From contig JAFREE010000056.1 in assembly GCA_019400425.1 (NCBI GenBank), positions 62,001 through 126,000 on the forward strand: a stretch of 64,000 bases of DNA, written 5' to 3'. A model generated the notes under the pieces. It made no database searches. It was not told the DNA's origin and saw only the letters and a list, made by a program, of their open reading frames with translations. Positions 1 through 13,159 of this stretch are shown here, piece by piece; the stretch's first letter is position 1, and every line of letters starts with the position of its first letter. The stretch comes from Hymenochaete sp. R1 (Eukaryota > Basidiomycota > Agaricomycetes > Hymenochaetales > Hymenochaetaceae). The translations under genes and the position numbers were made by a program.

Positions 1-580
1 CTCGGGGAAATCGAAGAGAAGAACGATGGGAAAAACTAACAGAAGATATGAAAGAAAAATCGGGCAAAGGGCAGTCTGGGGAAAAGTCAAGAGGGAGGGG
101 GACCACGAAAAGAAGAAGGGAAGAAGGGCCGGCTGATGCATGGTGAGGATGGGCTTATAAGCTCGGCGAGAATGTGCGAGTGTCGAGAAAATTGACTGGC
201 AAGAAAAGATCCGGGGGACAGGTGTGGAAAGTCGAATGGTCGAGCCATGTTTCCGGCAGATGTTCTCCGTGGGCGAAAGGCCAGGACGGACGAGACAGAC
301 GAGAGCAAGGCCAGAGGTACCGGCTCTGCCTCGAGGCTACACTTCGAATTTCCTTTGGCACAGCAATGCTCACCTCGTGTACGCCCTCAATTCATTCAAT
401 CTCTGATTTTCAATCGTAGAAAGAAAAAACTTTCACATTACAACTCCCACTCGGAGTGCAAAAATACACAATTTGGTACAAGGAAGATCCCACCTCCGGT
501 ATTCTTCGTCCTTTCACTATCGATACAAAAAAAAAGAAGTATAAGCCCCGCCTGTGATTCACACTGTCTTCTCAAATTCT
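1..580. other. Intergenic, downstream of acetoacetyl-CoA synthetase
   Basis: No gene is supported here. The open frames are short and lack fungal exon structure or recognisable protein sequence. The right part is probably the 3' untranslated region of the minus-strand gene that ends at 581. Confidence 0.5.
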
Positions 581-3500
581 TCAAGTCTCCACTTCACCAC
601 GTAGCAGCTCTCCTAACTTTGCAATCTCGGCGAGACACTCCGGATTCCTCAGAGTCGCCGGGTTCACTGAACTGATCGGATTGCCGTTGATTACCTGACA
701 ACCGCATGTGGAAGCAAATTGCGTGCGAGGGCGAGGGCAGACGAAGAGAAATGAGTCAGCATTTCCCATCCATCAAAACGTGGCCATTGCCTTTTCCAGA
801 CGTTGTACACGCTGTTTGCACGCATACAGAGAAACCGTACTCAAAGCTGGACCCATGATACACAACGTCGGTACTTTGCAGAAGTACGGCTTCTTCAAAT
901 CTGCGCAGATTCCATGCACCAGAGGAACTCCGGCATGATGACGGAGGGCGGAGATAAAAGAAAGATACACACCTTTTTCACGGGTACTTCGACTCGTTTA
1001 CCGTTCAACGTGTACGGAACGTCCTGTACTTGCAGAATCTACCGGAATATGATCAGTTTGGCACGAAGGGTTGTTGAGTATCCACTTGTAGAGCATCAAA
1101 CGAAGCGAAAGGCTAAAGACTATTCCTCACCCTTTCAGGAACATGTCTTGCTGTCCTCCTCGTTCGAATCTCCGATTTGATGGCTTTCTCCAATATCGGC
1201 CCCAAAACATGTCCATCAAGCAGTTTCACTAACAAAATGACGCGTTCATCAGCACCTCCGCGCAATGACTGTCCGATGGCGACATAGTCGGTAACAACGT
1301 GTTCTGCCGGAACGCCGGGCACTTGCGCAAAGCACATGTCGAGCACATCGTAAATCTCTGCACTGCCGAATCTGATACCTCCCGGATTCCTTTTGTTATG
1401 ACACGCAAGCAGGTCATTAGACCATATGCCGAAAATATCTCGAAAAGAGACGAGAAGACGTACAACACACCATCACTCCTCCCCAGCATTACCAGGCCGC
1501 CGCCATTGTGGGATCGAGAGGGCGTAAGGAGAACGTGGTCGCCATGATCTATATGACAAAGACGACAATCAGGTTTTCGCACCAACAAACCGGGAGTGAA
1601 AAGAAACGGCCATCCCGATTTAATTATTTTCTCACACTTCGACTGACAAAATATCACTTACACCAAATACCTTCAAACTCTCCAAAGTAACTCTTCCTGT
1701 ACCTCTCTTTCGCATCTTCAACGTCTTTATCTGCCGCTCCAAATCCCGGCAAAGGCCAGAACCCAACAGGCTGACAAGGAAACGCCTGTGTACAAACTAG
1801 CTCACCAGACTTGCCCGACCCACAGGGCTTCCCGTCCGAAGAGAAGACGTCGATAGCCATACCGAGCATCCGGCACTGGATTTCGCCCCTGTAGACGGGC
1901 AAAGCGGTATTCATGCCTGCGAATAGCGAGCAAATATCCGTGCCACCTGCAATTGAAATTTAATACCGAAACGAAGTCAAAGAAGAGATGAGTGTACCTG
2001 TGATCGAACCGAGGAGTACGTTTGGGTGGATGTCCCTATAGACGTAATCGTAAGATGTTGGAGAAAGCGGAGAGCCTGTCGAATATATTTGTTTAAGAGT
2101 ATGCAGGTTGTGATGTTTTCTAGGTTTGTATGCTTTCTGCGTATAATTCATTCAGAGCTAGACCAGCAAGGCAGATCTTTCTTAATACTCACAGATAACT
2201 GATCCAGATACTTTGCGCTCGTGCCAAAGATTGTAATGCCTAGTGTTTCGACAAGTGTCCAAAGAAAAGCCGGATCTCGGAGCGGACTTCCGTCATAGAG
2301 CACAAGAGTGCACTTGCATGCAAGACCAGACACGAGGAAGTTCCACATCATCCATCCGCTTTTCATTCCAGAAGAGGCGGCCGAAGCATCCCGACCGGGA
2401 ACACAATAGAGCGTTGTTAATATGAAGAGTTGGGATAAGTAGATAGAAGAGTTATTTAGTTTGCAGCACAGAAGGGCATTATAACTCACGTTGTTGTATA
2501 ATAAAAATAAACATCCTTTTCACCAATGTCACCGCATACCATAAGTTCTTTGAGGGACTGGAGAAGCATGCCACCTGCGCGGTGGACGATTGGCCTTCGT
2601 GTTCGGGATACGAACGAATGACGAAGCGGAATAGGGGATGGGTGCGTGAGATTTCTTCCAGTGAACATGAATCCGACTCACTTTGGCTTGCCTGTGCTCC
2701 GATAGGGAATGCAGAATGCAGAAAACCAGATTCCTGGGTCAGGGGTTCTTCAACCAGAAACTCAATGAGAAAAGACAAACCTGTCGTTCCCGAGCTGAAC
2801 AAAATCCACAGAGGCCAATCGAAGCTCAACCTTCGCCACTGTATCCTCCCTTCCGAATCTCGTCCTAATCCCTTTCCCTTCCCGACAGCGATGAAATCAT
2901 TCCAGGATATCCACCTGCTTGAGTTCGCGTCGAGAGGTGTTCCGATTGCCTTCACTACAATAATTTTGTCCGGCATGCAGGAAGCAGCTTCCATGCCCTT
3001 GAGGAGTTCGTTAAGTTTAGGTAAATGGTTGTGGACCTTCCCATTGTATCTGACGGCGGAAAGGGTAATAATGTCCCGTTTTATTAGAATTGAACGAGAT
3101 AGGGAAGCCATGAGACCACTCACATGACACCATCTACACTGAAGACGACTTTCGGTCTGACTTGCTCAAACCTGCTCATTTCGTGTGCGTTAACCACCAA
3201 GAGTAAGATGTATATTTAGAATGGCCCAAAAGACGTTTTCCTATCCACTTACCGTTCCAGTACACCTTCCGGTCCGAAGTCCGCGGCCGCACTCACCCAA
3301 ATGCAACCTACGAAAGAATACATAGAATTAGTTTGCACTTCTTGATAATATACTTTCCTTCGTCATCCTAAATGTAGCTTCCGACTCACCGATTGCAGAT
3401 GATGCGAGGCACGCCGCAACAGTTTCCTGTTAGGTGTGTTTAGAGATGAGCTCCAATCGAATAGAATGGGAAGAGTGTGCCATACTCACAATGCAGTTGG

Positions 3501-4097
3501 AAGAATAAGACCCGATTCTATCTCCAGGTTTGAGGCCAAGTGATAGAAGAGCGGAAACGAGGTCCGCTACGACGTCATACAGTTCGCCGTAGGTAATGCG
3601 CCTGACAGAACTTGTAATAAACGTCTCGCCAGCGAGAGGTTCCGCTACCCATTACGAAAAGCAGGTGAGATTGACGTCAGTCGCTGAGATATTGGAATGA
3701 ACATACCGACCTGCAAGAGCGCAAGCCGATCCTTAAATGGCTCGTCCCTCCCGAATCCGAGCATGTTCTCAGCCCAATTCACCTCCGCTCCTGGGAACCA
3801 CGCTGGATTATCAGCCGGTGTCCGTTCCTCGATAACAGCAGGAGCTTCTTCATGAACATCTGAAGCATCTCGATTCCCAATAACCCCAGTAAAATCCCAC
3901 ACCGTCTTCCAAAAGTCCGAGCGTCGAGATATCGAGAAGCCGTAGAGGTCTTCGTAGTTGTTCAGGCGATCACACTCTCTTAGGTTGAACCTTTTGTTTA
4001 TAAACTCGAGAAGGGTATAAGTATTAGTCTTAGTTGGGTTTGAAGGTTTCCACAAGGGTTCAAGTTCGATGGATTGGGATGCGGATGGGGCGGACAT
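581..4097 (-). CDS. AACS: Acetoacetyl-CoA synthetase (acetoacetate-CoA ligase)
   Basis: Predicted cytosolic ANL-superfamily enzyme that activates acetoacetate to acetoacetyl-CoA with ATP, feeding sterol and fatty-acid synthesis. The ATG at 4097 opens an N-terminal cap domain (PLWKPSNPTKTNTYTLLEF; WFPGAEVNWAENML) typical of the acetyl/acetoacetyl-CoA synthetase group. Later exons carry GDRIGSYSSNC, GCIWVSAAADFGPEGVLERF, the AMP-binding P-loop WILFSSGTTGL, then IVHRAGGM, GWMMWNFLVSGL, GSPLSP, GSITGGTDICSLFAG, HGDH and a C-terminal part ending INGNPISSVNPATLRNPE. The SAAADFG and NPGGIRFGSAEIY segments point to acetoacetate rather than acetate specificity. The gene is cut by many short introns (roughly a dozen or more), for example at 3716 and 3490. 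Stop at 581. Exon joins were not all checked base by base. The family call is secure. Confidence 0.93.
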
Positions 4098-4352
4098 CGG
4101 CGTGCAAGACGAAGTTCTTCTGGCGCAACACGGCCGGGACTTCAGATCTCGAGTAGAATTGGATCTCGTGATTATTCATGGTCTTCTTCCCACGCGCAAG
4201 ACACAAACCAGAATAAAATATTAATATTGTAATAGTTTTTTTTTCAATTCAAAAGTCTATCATTCAAGCCCATTCTCATGCAAAGGAAATGGAAGGACGA
4301 AATTTCAATCTAGGAAAGGAGCCGCCGAATCCAAGTCCAACCTAAGACCAAA

Positions 4353-6271
4353 CTACTCCGAGTCTGCGTCGTTCCCTTCTAGAATAGCTTCCTCCGCGTC
4401 CATATCCACATCTTCAGCAGCCTCCCATGGCTCAACGGGCAAAGCACGCCCAACAACAAACGCCACGCATACGACAGCGATCAAGGCACCATACACTACT
4501 AACCCACCATAACGCTCAGAAAATCCAGTACTACCCTTTGTTATGGTTGCACCACGACGCATATAGGGACCTTCTGGATCCGCGCTGCCAGTGATAGGCT
4601 CCGATTCGTACTGCCATGATAAACCTTGTGCATAGAGAGTTGAAGTCGTATATGGTCCTAAGCAACGCATGATTGATACTGTGCACTGTGCAATACCATT
4701 GACGGCACCCAGTGTTTTCTTCCCGGCTTTACGAGTCGCTTTCTTTCGAGACGGGATCACCGTGTCGCCCCTCCTACTGGCGTGCGTATCTGTGGTTGAA
4801 TATGTTGTAACTGGGGAAGAAACTAGAGACGACTCGTCCAACGTTCTAGAGGATATAGACGAAGGCAAGCACCTTTTCATATAGTGACGAGGAGTCGGAA
4901 CAGCGCCTGCTGCAGCCGTGATGTAAATGAAGACCGACCCATAACAAAGGTTCAGGAAACACGCCAGCCCCAGCTGCAATACGCCCAAAGCGATCAAAAT
5001 CCAGCTCAAATCGTACTTTGCCGCTGTACTCCGAGTCGAAGAATCCACGAACGCCGTATTCAAGTTATTTACTTGATCTTCCGCGTGCACGACGGCGCTC
5101 ATGATCGGAAACAACGCAAAGATAGGAATCATACTTCCGATCCCGACCAAGTAGCACATTCGCACACCCCACCATTTGACGAGCGGAGCGAGTAAACCAA
5201 TCTGGAATAAACCATTCACCAGGCCCCAAAGGGCCATGACAGTCCCGATGACGGATGGAGGAAGAGCAAACCCGCCCAATTCTCGGGGAGCGGCATAGAA
5301 AACGGGCTGAAGTGTACGGTATGCGATGTCGATGAAGGAAAGTAGTGCGTACGTTGCCGTTGATAGGAGAACTGGCTTAGTCAAGAGCGAACGAAGGGGC
5401 GGCGGAGGAGCAGTGTCAACTGGGACGTTGTCGGAACTACTTTTAGAACCCAAAGATAAACGGCGACCGATGATCCTAGAGACGAAAGACAAGATGGAAA
5501 ATCCAGTTTGATTGGTCTCTTTGAGGAAGATTAACGTCGCAACCCACGCAAGCAAGCTGAAGGTCGCAGGTATCGCACACGGCAGGAAATAAGGGTATCG
5601 TTCAAGAAACCCGTTCCCATCAAACAAGTCCGGAAAGCGTTCCGCAGGATGCGCGAGTGTTCCACCAATGAAGGAACCTAACGTGGACCCAGAGCTCCAA
5701 GCCAACGGCTGGTACGAAAGCGAGCGAGCGACGTTAGTAGAGTCGGTCAGTTCTCCTATCATCGACTTGATGACACCGATGTTTCCGTTAAGGGCACCGC
5801 TTAAGCATCGGGAGATGACCAGGGCAGGGTACGATCGCGAAAGACCGAAAGAATACATGCTTATTGATAGGCCAGATAAGCCCACGAGGATGACAGGTTT
5901 GCGGCCAATGCGATCAGATAACTGGGACCAATGGAGGACTGTGAGTGCTTCCGTCGCGAAGAATAAACTTGCCTGCACGGACGAAGTGTGAATGACCGTG
6001 AAGATGAACGTCAAAGAGGGGTATAAACACTACTCACCAGAAGGCCAACGTAGTAGCCCACTTTTTTGTCATCGCCGTTCGTGACGCCAATCTCACGTAT
6101 GAGCTGGGGTGCAAAAGGATATATGACCTGAGAAGTGAGGGGCTCTGCCAGCTGGAGGAAAAGGACCAGGCTGAATTGTGCCCATGGTATCGGAGTCTCA
6201 ACCTCTTTCTTCTCGCGCTGCAGGAGTGGTGTCTCTTCATCGACGCGAGACACGGAACCAGGCCGCGCCAT
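4353..6271 (-). CDS. MFS transporter, copy 1 of a tandem pair (ZIFL/YCR023C-like)
   Basis: Twelve-helix major facilitator predicted to move a small solute by proton antiport; the substrate cannot be told from sequence. Two exons (6038-6271 and 4353-5972, GT..AG intron of 65 nt) give 617 residues. The N-terminal cytosolic tail holds DEETPLLQ, which matches an acidic dileucine signal for vacuolar sorting. The first helix is PWAQFSLVLFLQLAEPLTSQ, and the loop after helix 2 carries the MFS signature LSDRIGRKPVILVG. Helix 4-5 sequence (ISRCLSGALNGNIGVIKSM) resembles zinc-induced-facilitator-like and yeast YCR023C proteins. A long Ser/Thr/Lys-rich cytosolic loop lies before the last helices and the C-terminus is acidic. 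The next gene upstream is a close paralogue with the same intron position. Confidence 0.92.
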
Positions 6272-6706
6272 TCGAAGATGATCGTGGATTTGAGGTTATT
6301 GATGGCCGTTAGAGTCTTTATTTGTTTCCGTTGACACCCTTTGCGTCCAGTGCTCGAGATAGCAATACTGCACCGAAGTAGGCAATCGTTCTGTAACGCG
6401 TAAGATGAAGATCCTGGGAATAATTTAGATTGTTGTTGTAACGCGTAGCACGCAGTGTGTGATTTGTGCATTTTTCGTTGTATATATTACATTTTGTCTG
6501 GACGGGAAAAGCCTGTCAAAAAAAAGAGATCCGGGATGGATGTGCAGGACTTCAACAAAGCATACCTGGCAAAAGAAGCCCCGAAATTTTCGATTTTCGT
6601 ATGCTGATGGAAGCCACCCAATGTTCATGCCCATCCAGAAAAAGGGGATAAAAGAAAAGAAAGCAGAAGAAAGCAAGAGTCAGAAAAGCGATCGCGACAT
6701 ACCACC

Positions 6707-8570
6707 CTACTCCTCATATCCACTCTCATCGTGTCCAATTTCCTCGACTTCCTCATCCTCAGCAGCCTTCCAGGGCTGAGCAGGCAGCATACCACCAACC
6801 ACGAGCGTCGCGCAAACAAACGCGATCAAAACGCCATAAACAAGTAACCCGCCAAATTCCTTCCACGCGTCATCGGTTTCCTTCAGCATAGACACGCCAT
6901 GGTGCGTGTAAGGGCCTTCCGGATCGGTGTTGATGGGTTCTGAGCCATACTTCCACGATAACCCCTGCGCGTAGAGCGACGAAGCAGCGTATGGTCCGAG
7001 GCAACGCATGATTGATACTGTGCATTGTGCGAAACCATTTACAGCGCCCAGTGTCTTCTTTCCGCCTTTACGAGTCAGCTTCTTCGGAGGGGGCACCACG
7101 GCTTTGCCTTTACCATTTACCGAAGAATACGTGGAAGACGCAGAGGAAGAAGGAGAGGTGATAAGCGTCGTACTCGAAGACGACGAGGCCGGTGGAAGAT
7201 TGCTTTTATAGTGATGAGGAGTCGGGATGGCGCCTGCTGCAGCAGTGATGTAGATGAAAACCGATCCATAACAAAGGTTCAGGAAGCACGTCAAAACCAA
7301 CTGAAGCGCGACTGATGCAATTAATACCCAGCTCAACTCGTAGTCTTCTCCCGTCGAGTCTATTAACGTCTTGTTCCTATCCTCGGTGTGCACAATAGCA
7401 CTCATGATCGGGAAGAGGACAAAGATGGGAATTGCGCATCCGATTCCGACCAAGTAGCACATCCTCTCACCCCACCATTTGACAAGCCTCGCGAATAAAC
7501 CGATCTGGAACAAGCCGTTCGCCAGTCCCAAGATCGCCATAGCAGTCCCGATGGCAGACGGAGGAAGCGCCAGCCCACCCAATTCTCTGGGAGCGGCATA
7601 GAAGACGGGCTGGAGTGCACGGTATGCGATGTCGATGAGGGAAAGTAGTGCATATGTAGCTGTCGATAAGATGACTGGTTTTGTCAAAAGCGAACGGAGA
7701 GGCGGAGGTGGAGCAGTGTCCACCGGAATGTCATTGGTGTTGCTCTTGAGGTCCGGAGACGAACGACGACCAGTAATCCTGGAAACGAGAGATGAGATCG
7801 AGAAACCGGTCTGATTAGTTTCCTTGAGGAACGTCGAGGTTACGACCCATGCGAGTAAGCTGAAGGAAGCGGGTATCGCACACGGAAGGAAGTATGGGTA
7901 TCGTTCGAGAAACTTGTTGCCACCGAACACGTCTGGGAAACGTTCTGCGGGATGGGCAAGTGCACCTCCGATCAGGGGCCCCAGTGTAGAACCAGAGCTC
8001 CAAGCCAGCGGTTGGTATGAAAGCGTCCGTGCAATATTGGAGGAATCGGTAAGTTCGCCTATCATCGACTTGATAACGCCGATATTTCCATTAAGTGCAC
8101 CGTTTAGGCATCGAGAAATGACTAGGGCAGGGTACGACCGTGACAGGCCGAATGAATACATACTGATGGATAGACCGAACAAGCCCACGAGGATGACAGG
8201 TTTACGGCCAATGCGATCTGATATCCTCGACCAATGAAGCACTGTGAGGGCCTGCGTCGCGAAGAAAATACTTGTCTGTGGCGCGTCGAAGGTATATGAT
8301 CATTCAAATGGGCAAGGCAAAATGAATTTGGAAACAACTCACCAGAAGGCCAACGTAGTAGCCCACTTTTTTGTCATCGCCGTTCGTGACACCTATCTCA
8401 CGTATGAGCTGGGGCGTGAAAGGAAATATAACTTGAGAAGTGAGGGGCTCTGCGAGCTGGAGGAAGAGGACCAGACTGAACTGAGCCCATGGTATCGGAG
8501 TCTCTTTCTTCTCGCGAGCCTCATCCTGAGACTGTATGAGTGGCGTCTCCTCATCGGCATGGCGAGACAT
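6707..8570 (-). CDS. MFS transporter, copy 2 of a tandem pair (ZIFL/YCR023C-like)
   Basis: Close paralogue of the downstream neighbour at 4353-6271, in the same orientation. Exons 8343-8570 and 6707-8275 give 598 residues, with the single intron at the same codon as in copy 1. It keeps the tail motif DEETPLIQ, helix 1 PWAQFSLVLFLQLAEPLTSQ, the loop motif ISDRIGRKPVILVG and the GALNGNIGVIKSM segment. The central loop differs most: copy 2 has a Ser-rich run (around 7130-7200) where copy 1 has a different basic stretch. Both copies look intact, so this is a functional duplication, not decay. The substrate is unknown; vacuolar localisation is an inference from the dileucine-like motif. Confidence 0.92.
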
Positions 8571-10845
8571 GGGAGTTTGTCGTGAGATTCGTAGACGTCG
8601 AGAACGAGCCCGAGGTCGTGGTCGTTTGTCAAGGAACAGTCGGAAATATCAGTCATGTTTATGTTTAACCAGATGATTCTGGATTACGTGATAAGAATGG
8701 GAAAGACCAGGGGTGTGAGTCAGGCTCGAAAAGGTTCAGTTTACGCTTCAGATTTGTGAGCCTCATTCTTCGTCGGCCGGGGCCTTGCCTGGGGCCTACT
8801 GAAAGTCCGCGCTTCTCCGATATTCCGGCGGTCATCATGAGTAGGTCACCGGCCCTCATCCAAGTCATCTGTTTTGTTGGAAGGCCTTCATCCAGGAGCA
8901 AGGCTCGAATGTACGGCTGAGAGCTGGATGTCATGACGGTGACAGGCAAGGATAGCAACGATGCGCTTGGGCGCTTACTTGCGTTTTGACTCGCGGATTT
9001 ACGTTCCGATTGCCACGCGTGAGTGGCGGTTGAGTGGTGGAATACATCTCTGATCTTAGCCAAGACAATCAATCCATCGTAAGACATTCTCATATCCCAG
9101 AGCGTAGCACGTCAAGCGTTCTCGATGAGAACGCACTTCGTAGTGGCGCTGGATGAAGCTCGCACGACGTCATCACGAGGGCTGGTATCCCCCCTCTCAC
9201 TAATGCCTACAATATAATTTAAGGCAATTGGTCATGACCATACGCAGAGTCAACAACGCAGCATCAGCAAGAAGAACACCGCCGAATACAAAACTTTCCT
9301 TCGAAATGTTGGTGGAATAGGAGGCCGGGCCCCGAAAACACTGACTTGCGCTCGACCTGCCTGGGCCTTCGGCGTTCATGCATATGACAATCCAGGAATT
9401 CGCCTGTGAGTGAGCCAGTGTTCTCAAATTCATTCATCAAGCTCTCCTCACACGATCCGTTAGAGTTCGACCCCCTTTGTCCCCGCAAAAGAGTTCAAAG
9501 GCACATTGAGCTGACACCTCCTGGGGACGTCAGGATCCCTTTCTGAGCTGAGCTGAGTCGAAATGTATTGATTCGCAGATGTGTTTCTCCGAGGCTTCGG
9601 TGTGAGGCGTGGGTCTCGGATTTCATGTGAAAGTACCCTCAAGCTCGCGCTCTGGACGCGTGCGTGCGTAAGGAAATAGTAAAGACTTATTTAAGCGACT
9701 TGAACCACCTGAGCTGGCTTATGAAGGAGGTGATTGCGCATGTGGAACGGGAAGATAAGACACATAACTCAGGCACATCCTTCTTTTTTGTCGCTTTATG
9801 TTTTTTGAGGTGGAACTGGTAGAACACCCCCGGGACATCAAGCCGAGATTCTGAGGAAGGATACGCGTAACCCCCGATTGCGAAGGGGCGGAGCGATAAG
9901 TGATTAGAGGGATAGGAAGGTGGCGCAGGATGGGACATGGAAGGCGTTTCGTGTTCGTGTTCATGTTTCTTGTGAGTAAAGGAAGTAAAGGATGACTGAT
10001 TGACTTGTGGGTGACGGTGCGTCTTGGGATGAAAAGGGTGCGTGCTTCGGATACGGAGAGAGCGGAACCTTGACCACTTCCTACATAAGAAATAGAGATC
10101 CCTCGTAAATCTACAGTTGAGCGGGTGGATTGGGGTAAAAGTCAAGTCTATATGTGATGTATATTTAGGAGAGGGGCTGAAGAGACGCGTGCCCAATATA
10201 GAGACAACGTTCGTCGGTGTTTCAGGTAAGTAGGACGGAATCAAAAGAAGGAGATGGATAGAAAGAAAGAGAGAGATGATCAGATGAAAGGATGCGATGG
10301 GAGAGAATGCGGAGGTAAGCGAGATAGTAAGCTTGGCTCTGGGAAGAGTCATTCGGGTGTTAGAAGCGGAGATACGAACGTGGAAGGGTTGTGGGGCTCT
10401 GAGAGAGGTCAAGGAAGAGAGATTGACAACGCGGTCGAGAGAGAGAGAGAAGATGGAAAGCATGAAGAGACATGAAAGGCAAATGAAAGGGAGAAGTACT
10501 AGTACTAGTCTATCCCGAAAGGGTGGTTGTATGCGCCGTGAGTTGAGTGTCGTAAGCCAATCAGAAACGTGCGCGCGAGACGGAATGAGCGAGACACACA
10601 GACACAAACGAACACAAAAAATGAATAGAATTGACTCACTCCTTTTCTCCTCTTTCATCCTCATTTCCTGCATTTCCTCCTTCCCCTCCCTTCCCCTCCC
10701 TTTCCTATAAATACTGCCTTCCACCGTGGCTTCCTCCTCTTCTTCTCCCTCATCGCCCTCATCGCCCTCCTCCGACATCTCTCACCCTTCCTCTCCCTCC
10801 TCATCTTCGAGCCAATACTCACAGTCATCCACTTTCCGCTCCATC
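8571..10845. other. Long intergenic region, no supported gene
   Basis: About 2.3 kb between the MFS pair and the next plus-strand gene. Minus-strand open frames at 8665-9093 and 9687-10778 have skewed, low-complexity translations and no family resemblance. The second is antisense to the pyrimidine-rich promoter of the gene at 10846. The right part has purine/pyrimidine-rich tracts and a TATAAA box. Confidence 0.5.
10706..10711 (+). promoter_or_regulatory. TATA box of the gene at 10846
   Basis: TATAAA sits 140 bp before the ATG at 10846, at the end of a long CT-rich tract, as in many fungal promoters. It is predicted from position and sequence only. Confidence 0.5.
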
Positions 10846-11843
10846 ATGGATCGCTACTACGACGCAAACACTCCCGAGTACAGAGCTCACAACCGAATCA
10901 AGTATGTTCCCTTCCTTTTTCTCGCCACAGCCTGGGCTCCCTCTAACGTCCGCTGCTTCTCTTCTCTTCTTCGCTCCCGTCGTTCTATTTTGGGTTTCGT
11001 CCAAACTTAATCCGCTACATCCATAATGCTTCTTGCCCATTCAACATTCAGGGATAATACTCTATGGGAGGACGAGCGTGGCTCGCTCAATGAAACCCTC
11101 ATCGCCCTCAGCGCTTCTTACCAAGCCCTCGCGCGCTATATTGCGGGCGCAGACATCTACCTTATGCCACGGAATACCGCAGAACTGCACGAGAAGCTGT
11201 GCGTACTTCCCTCGTCCCGTCATTGTCCATATTCTCCCTTGCTGACTCATTCATTTCTACCTATCATTATATGCTCGTTCACGCGCTTGGACATGCGCTC
11301 CTTTGCATTGCTTACGCTCGGATCGTTTCGTTTTACTTCATTGTATAGTAAGCGGTATGCGGCAGACGCGATTCACAACACCATTGCGCAAAGCAAGCTG
11401 CCTTTGGAGCCCGGAGGGTATGGTCGGGTGAGTCTTATTCCGTCTTATGCTCCCGAAACCCTCCCCGTCTATCATCATCATCATCATCTTGGGGTGGTGT
11501 TGCAGATGGGGGGAGGCGTCGGGTGCTGATTAATGGTATCATTTGCATTGGGGCTAACTTCTTTCCGCTTCCTCTGCTACTCTCCCCGCGAACTGGACGA
11601 TCTCGACTGCCATTTTCAAATCGACTGCCTTCCTTTGGGGTTGCAATCATGTTCTTGGCTCATCAGGTGCTCACGTTCGCCCACCAATCCATTCGAAGCG
11701 TTCTCACGAGCGGGAACAATGCATCCGAGCTGCTGAGACTGCACCTTCCGGCCGAACCGCGGAGTGGCGGCCTTGACAGCAACCCAGATAGCACCCATAC
11801 TGCTTCACCTGCGACGTCTCCTATACGGACAGTCAAAATCTAG
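10846..11843 (+). CDS. Small unknown protein, four exons, 152 residues
   Basis: Exons 10846-10901, 11052-11198, 11349-11427 and 11667-11843 join with consistent phase (459 nt) and consensus splice sites. The start MDRYYDANTPEYRAHNRIK is hydrophilic. The middle (GSLNETLIALSASYQALARY, then AELHEKLKRYAADAIHNTI) looks alpha-helical. The tail is Ser/Pro/Thr-rich. There is no signal peptide or membrane segment. I do not recognise the family. The last acceptor is the least certain, because the intron before it is 239 nt and other AG sites exist, but the join PGGYGR/VLTFAHQ keeps phase 0. A TATA box lies 140 bp upstream. No functional call is made. Confidence 0.65.
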
Positions 11844-13159
11844 TGAATTGCCCCGCAACGTATCGTATGTCAGGATTTAACAAGAAAATAATCGAACAAG
11901 AACTCTGCCTCTGTAACAAAGGACGACGAACGACGAACGCTAGTGAAGAAGAAACAACTGTTCATCTCTGTATCCTTATATTCTTATTGCGGCTACGAGG
12001 CTCCATCCAAGCCATCGATCGATCGCTACGGCCGTCGTCTTCAGCAGCAGGTAGCAGCACTCGACGGGCCCAGTGCTCCGACGCACATTCTGTATTTTCC
12101 AATGGATCAACCGCCTTATGGTTATAAACTTACGGAATAGACGAACGGCACCGTCGACGAGATTGTCTCTTCTTTTATAGCCGTATTCAATTTGCACATA
12201 CGGTCTCTTTTTTTTTCATTGTCCCGACCTCGCACAATTTTTACTGCTGTCGTGTCTCATGTCTCAGTTTTTCCTCAGTCACTTGTCGCACAATGACCAA
12301 CAAGATTCGATTACCGCATATCATAGATTCCATTCTCGTCATATTTTCTGCAAGTGCTTTTTTTTTTTTTATCTTCTTCCTGTGTTTTTATCCTGAATTC
12401 GTATATAATCTATTATTTGTAACATCGAGAAGCGGTGAGATGAATGGCGATAGACATCTGTGTGCTTCTGCCTATTGTGATAACCTGCAACCATTCAGAT
12501 TGCACAGAAGATAAGAAAGCTTCTGTCCATAGTCAATTGAAAATGGACGCACGGTTGTTTTGAAGACTGAATGAATATGAGAACGTTTAATGCTTATGAT
12601 GACAAGCTTTTGAGTCCGATGATGGGACCGAAGAACTTCTTGGAGTCTCCGAGTCCCAGGGACTTACCAAATAAGGAAGATCGGCAACGAGCGAGTGGCT
12701 GTACCTGTGTAAGAAAGCGCGGCAAGCACGTTTGTCGATGGAGCACTTTGCTTGGTTCCATCCTCCTCCCTCCACCACTAAACCACCTACGCTAGCTCTG
12801 ACACTCTGACACTCTCCTCCTTCTCCGAACGCCTCTCGGGTCCGACCGCTAGATGTGCTAGATATCCACAGATGGATTTATAGAGCTTTCTTCTCGCTTT
12901 TTTGTCTTTACATTTCTTGACTACAAATACAGTTCAGTGGGTGGGTTAGAGCATCTAGAAATACCCACTCTCTCCCTAGATCGATCGGAACGCGCGCACG
13001 CAACGTTCGTACAGGCTCTGAAACACTTCTACTTGAACGTCTGACGCACGTTCGTCGCTAGCTTTCTCTAGCTGCAAGCTCGCTGAACACCGACTTCCGA
13101 TTTCCGACACCCTCATCGTGAATATAGACAGTACTAGTCATAGATAGACGACCACGAAC
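11844..13159. other. Intergenic region between the unknown gene and PPN1
   Basis: About 1.3 kb with no supported gene. It contains a T-run near 12358-12370 and short open frames without coding character. The right half should include the PPN1 promoter. Confidence 0.5.

Noticed and set aside
8665..9093. Minus-strand open frame with an intron-like gtaagc..tctcag inside
   Set aside because: Using the intron leads to a stop after nine codons; no family resemblance in either form.
9455..9500. tRNA-like GTTCGA sequence
   Set aside because: No matching A-box or cloverleaf arms around it.
9687..10778. 363-codon minus-strand open frame
   Set aside because: Low-complexity Ser/Leu/Arg-rich translation, antisense to the pyrimidine-rich promoter of the gene at 10846, no domain and no fungal exon pattern.
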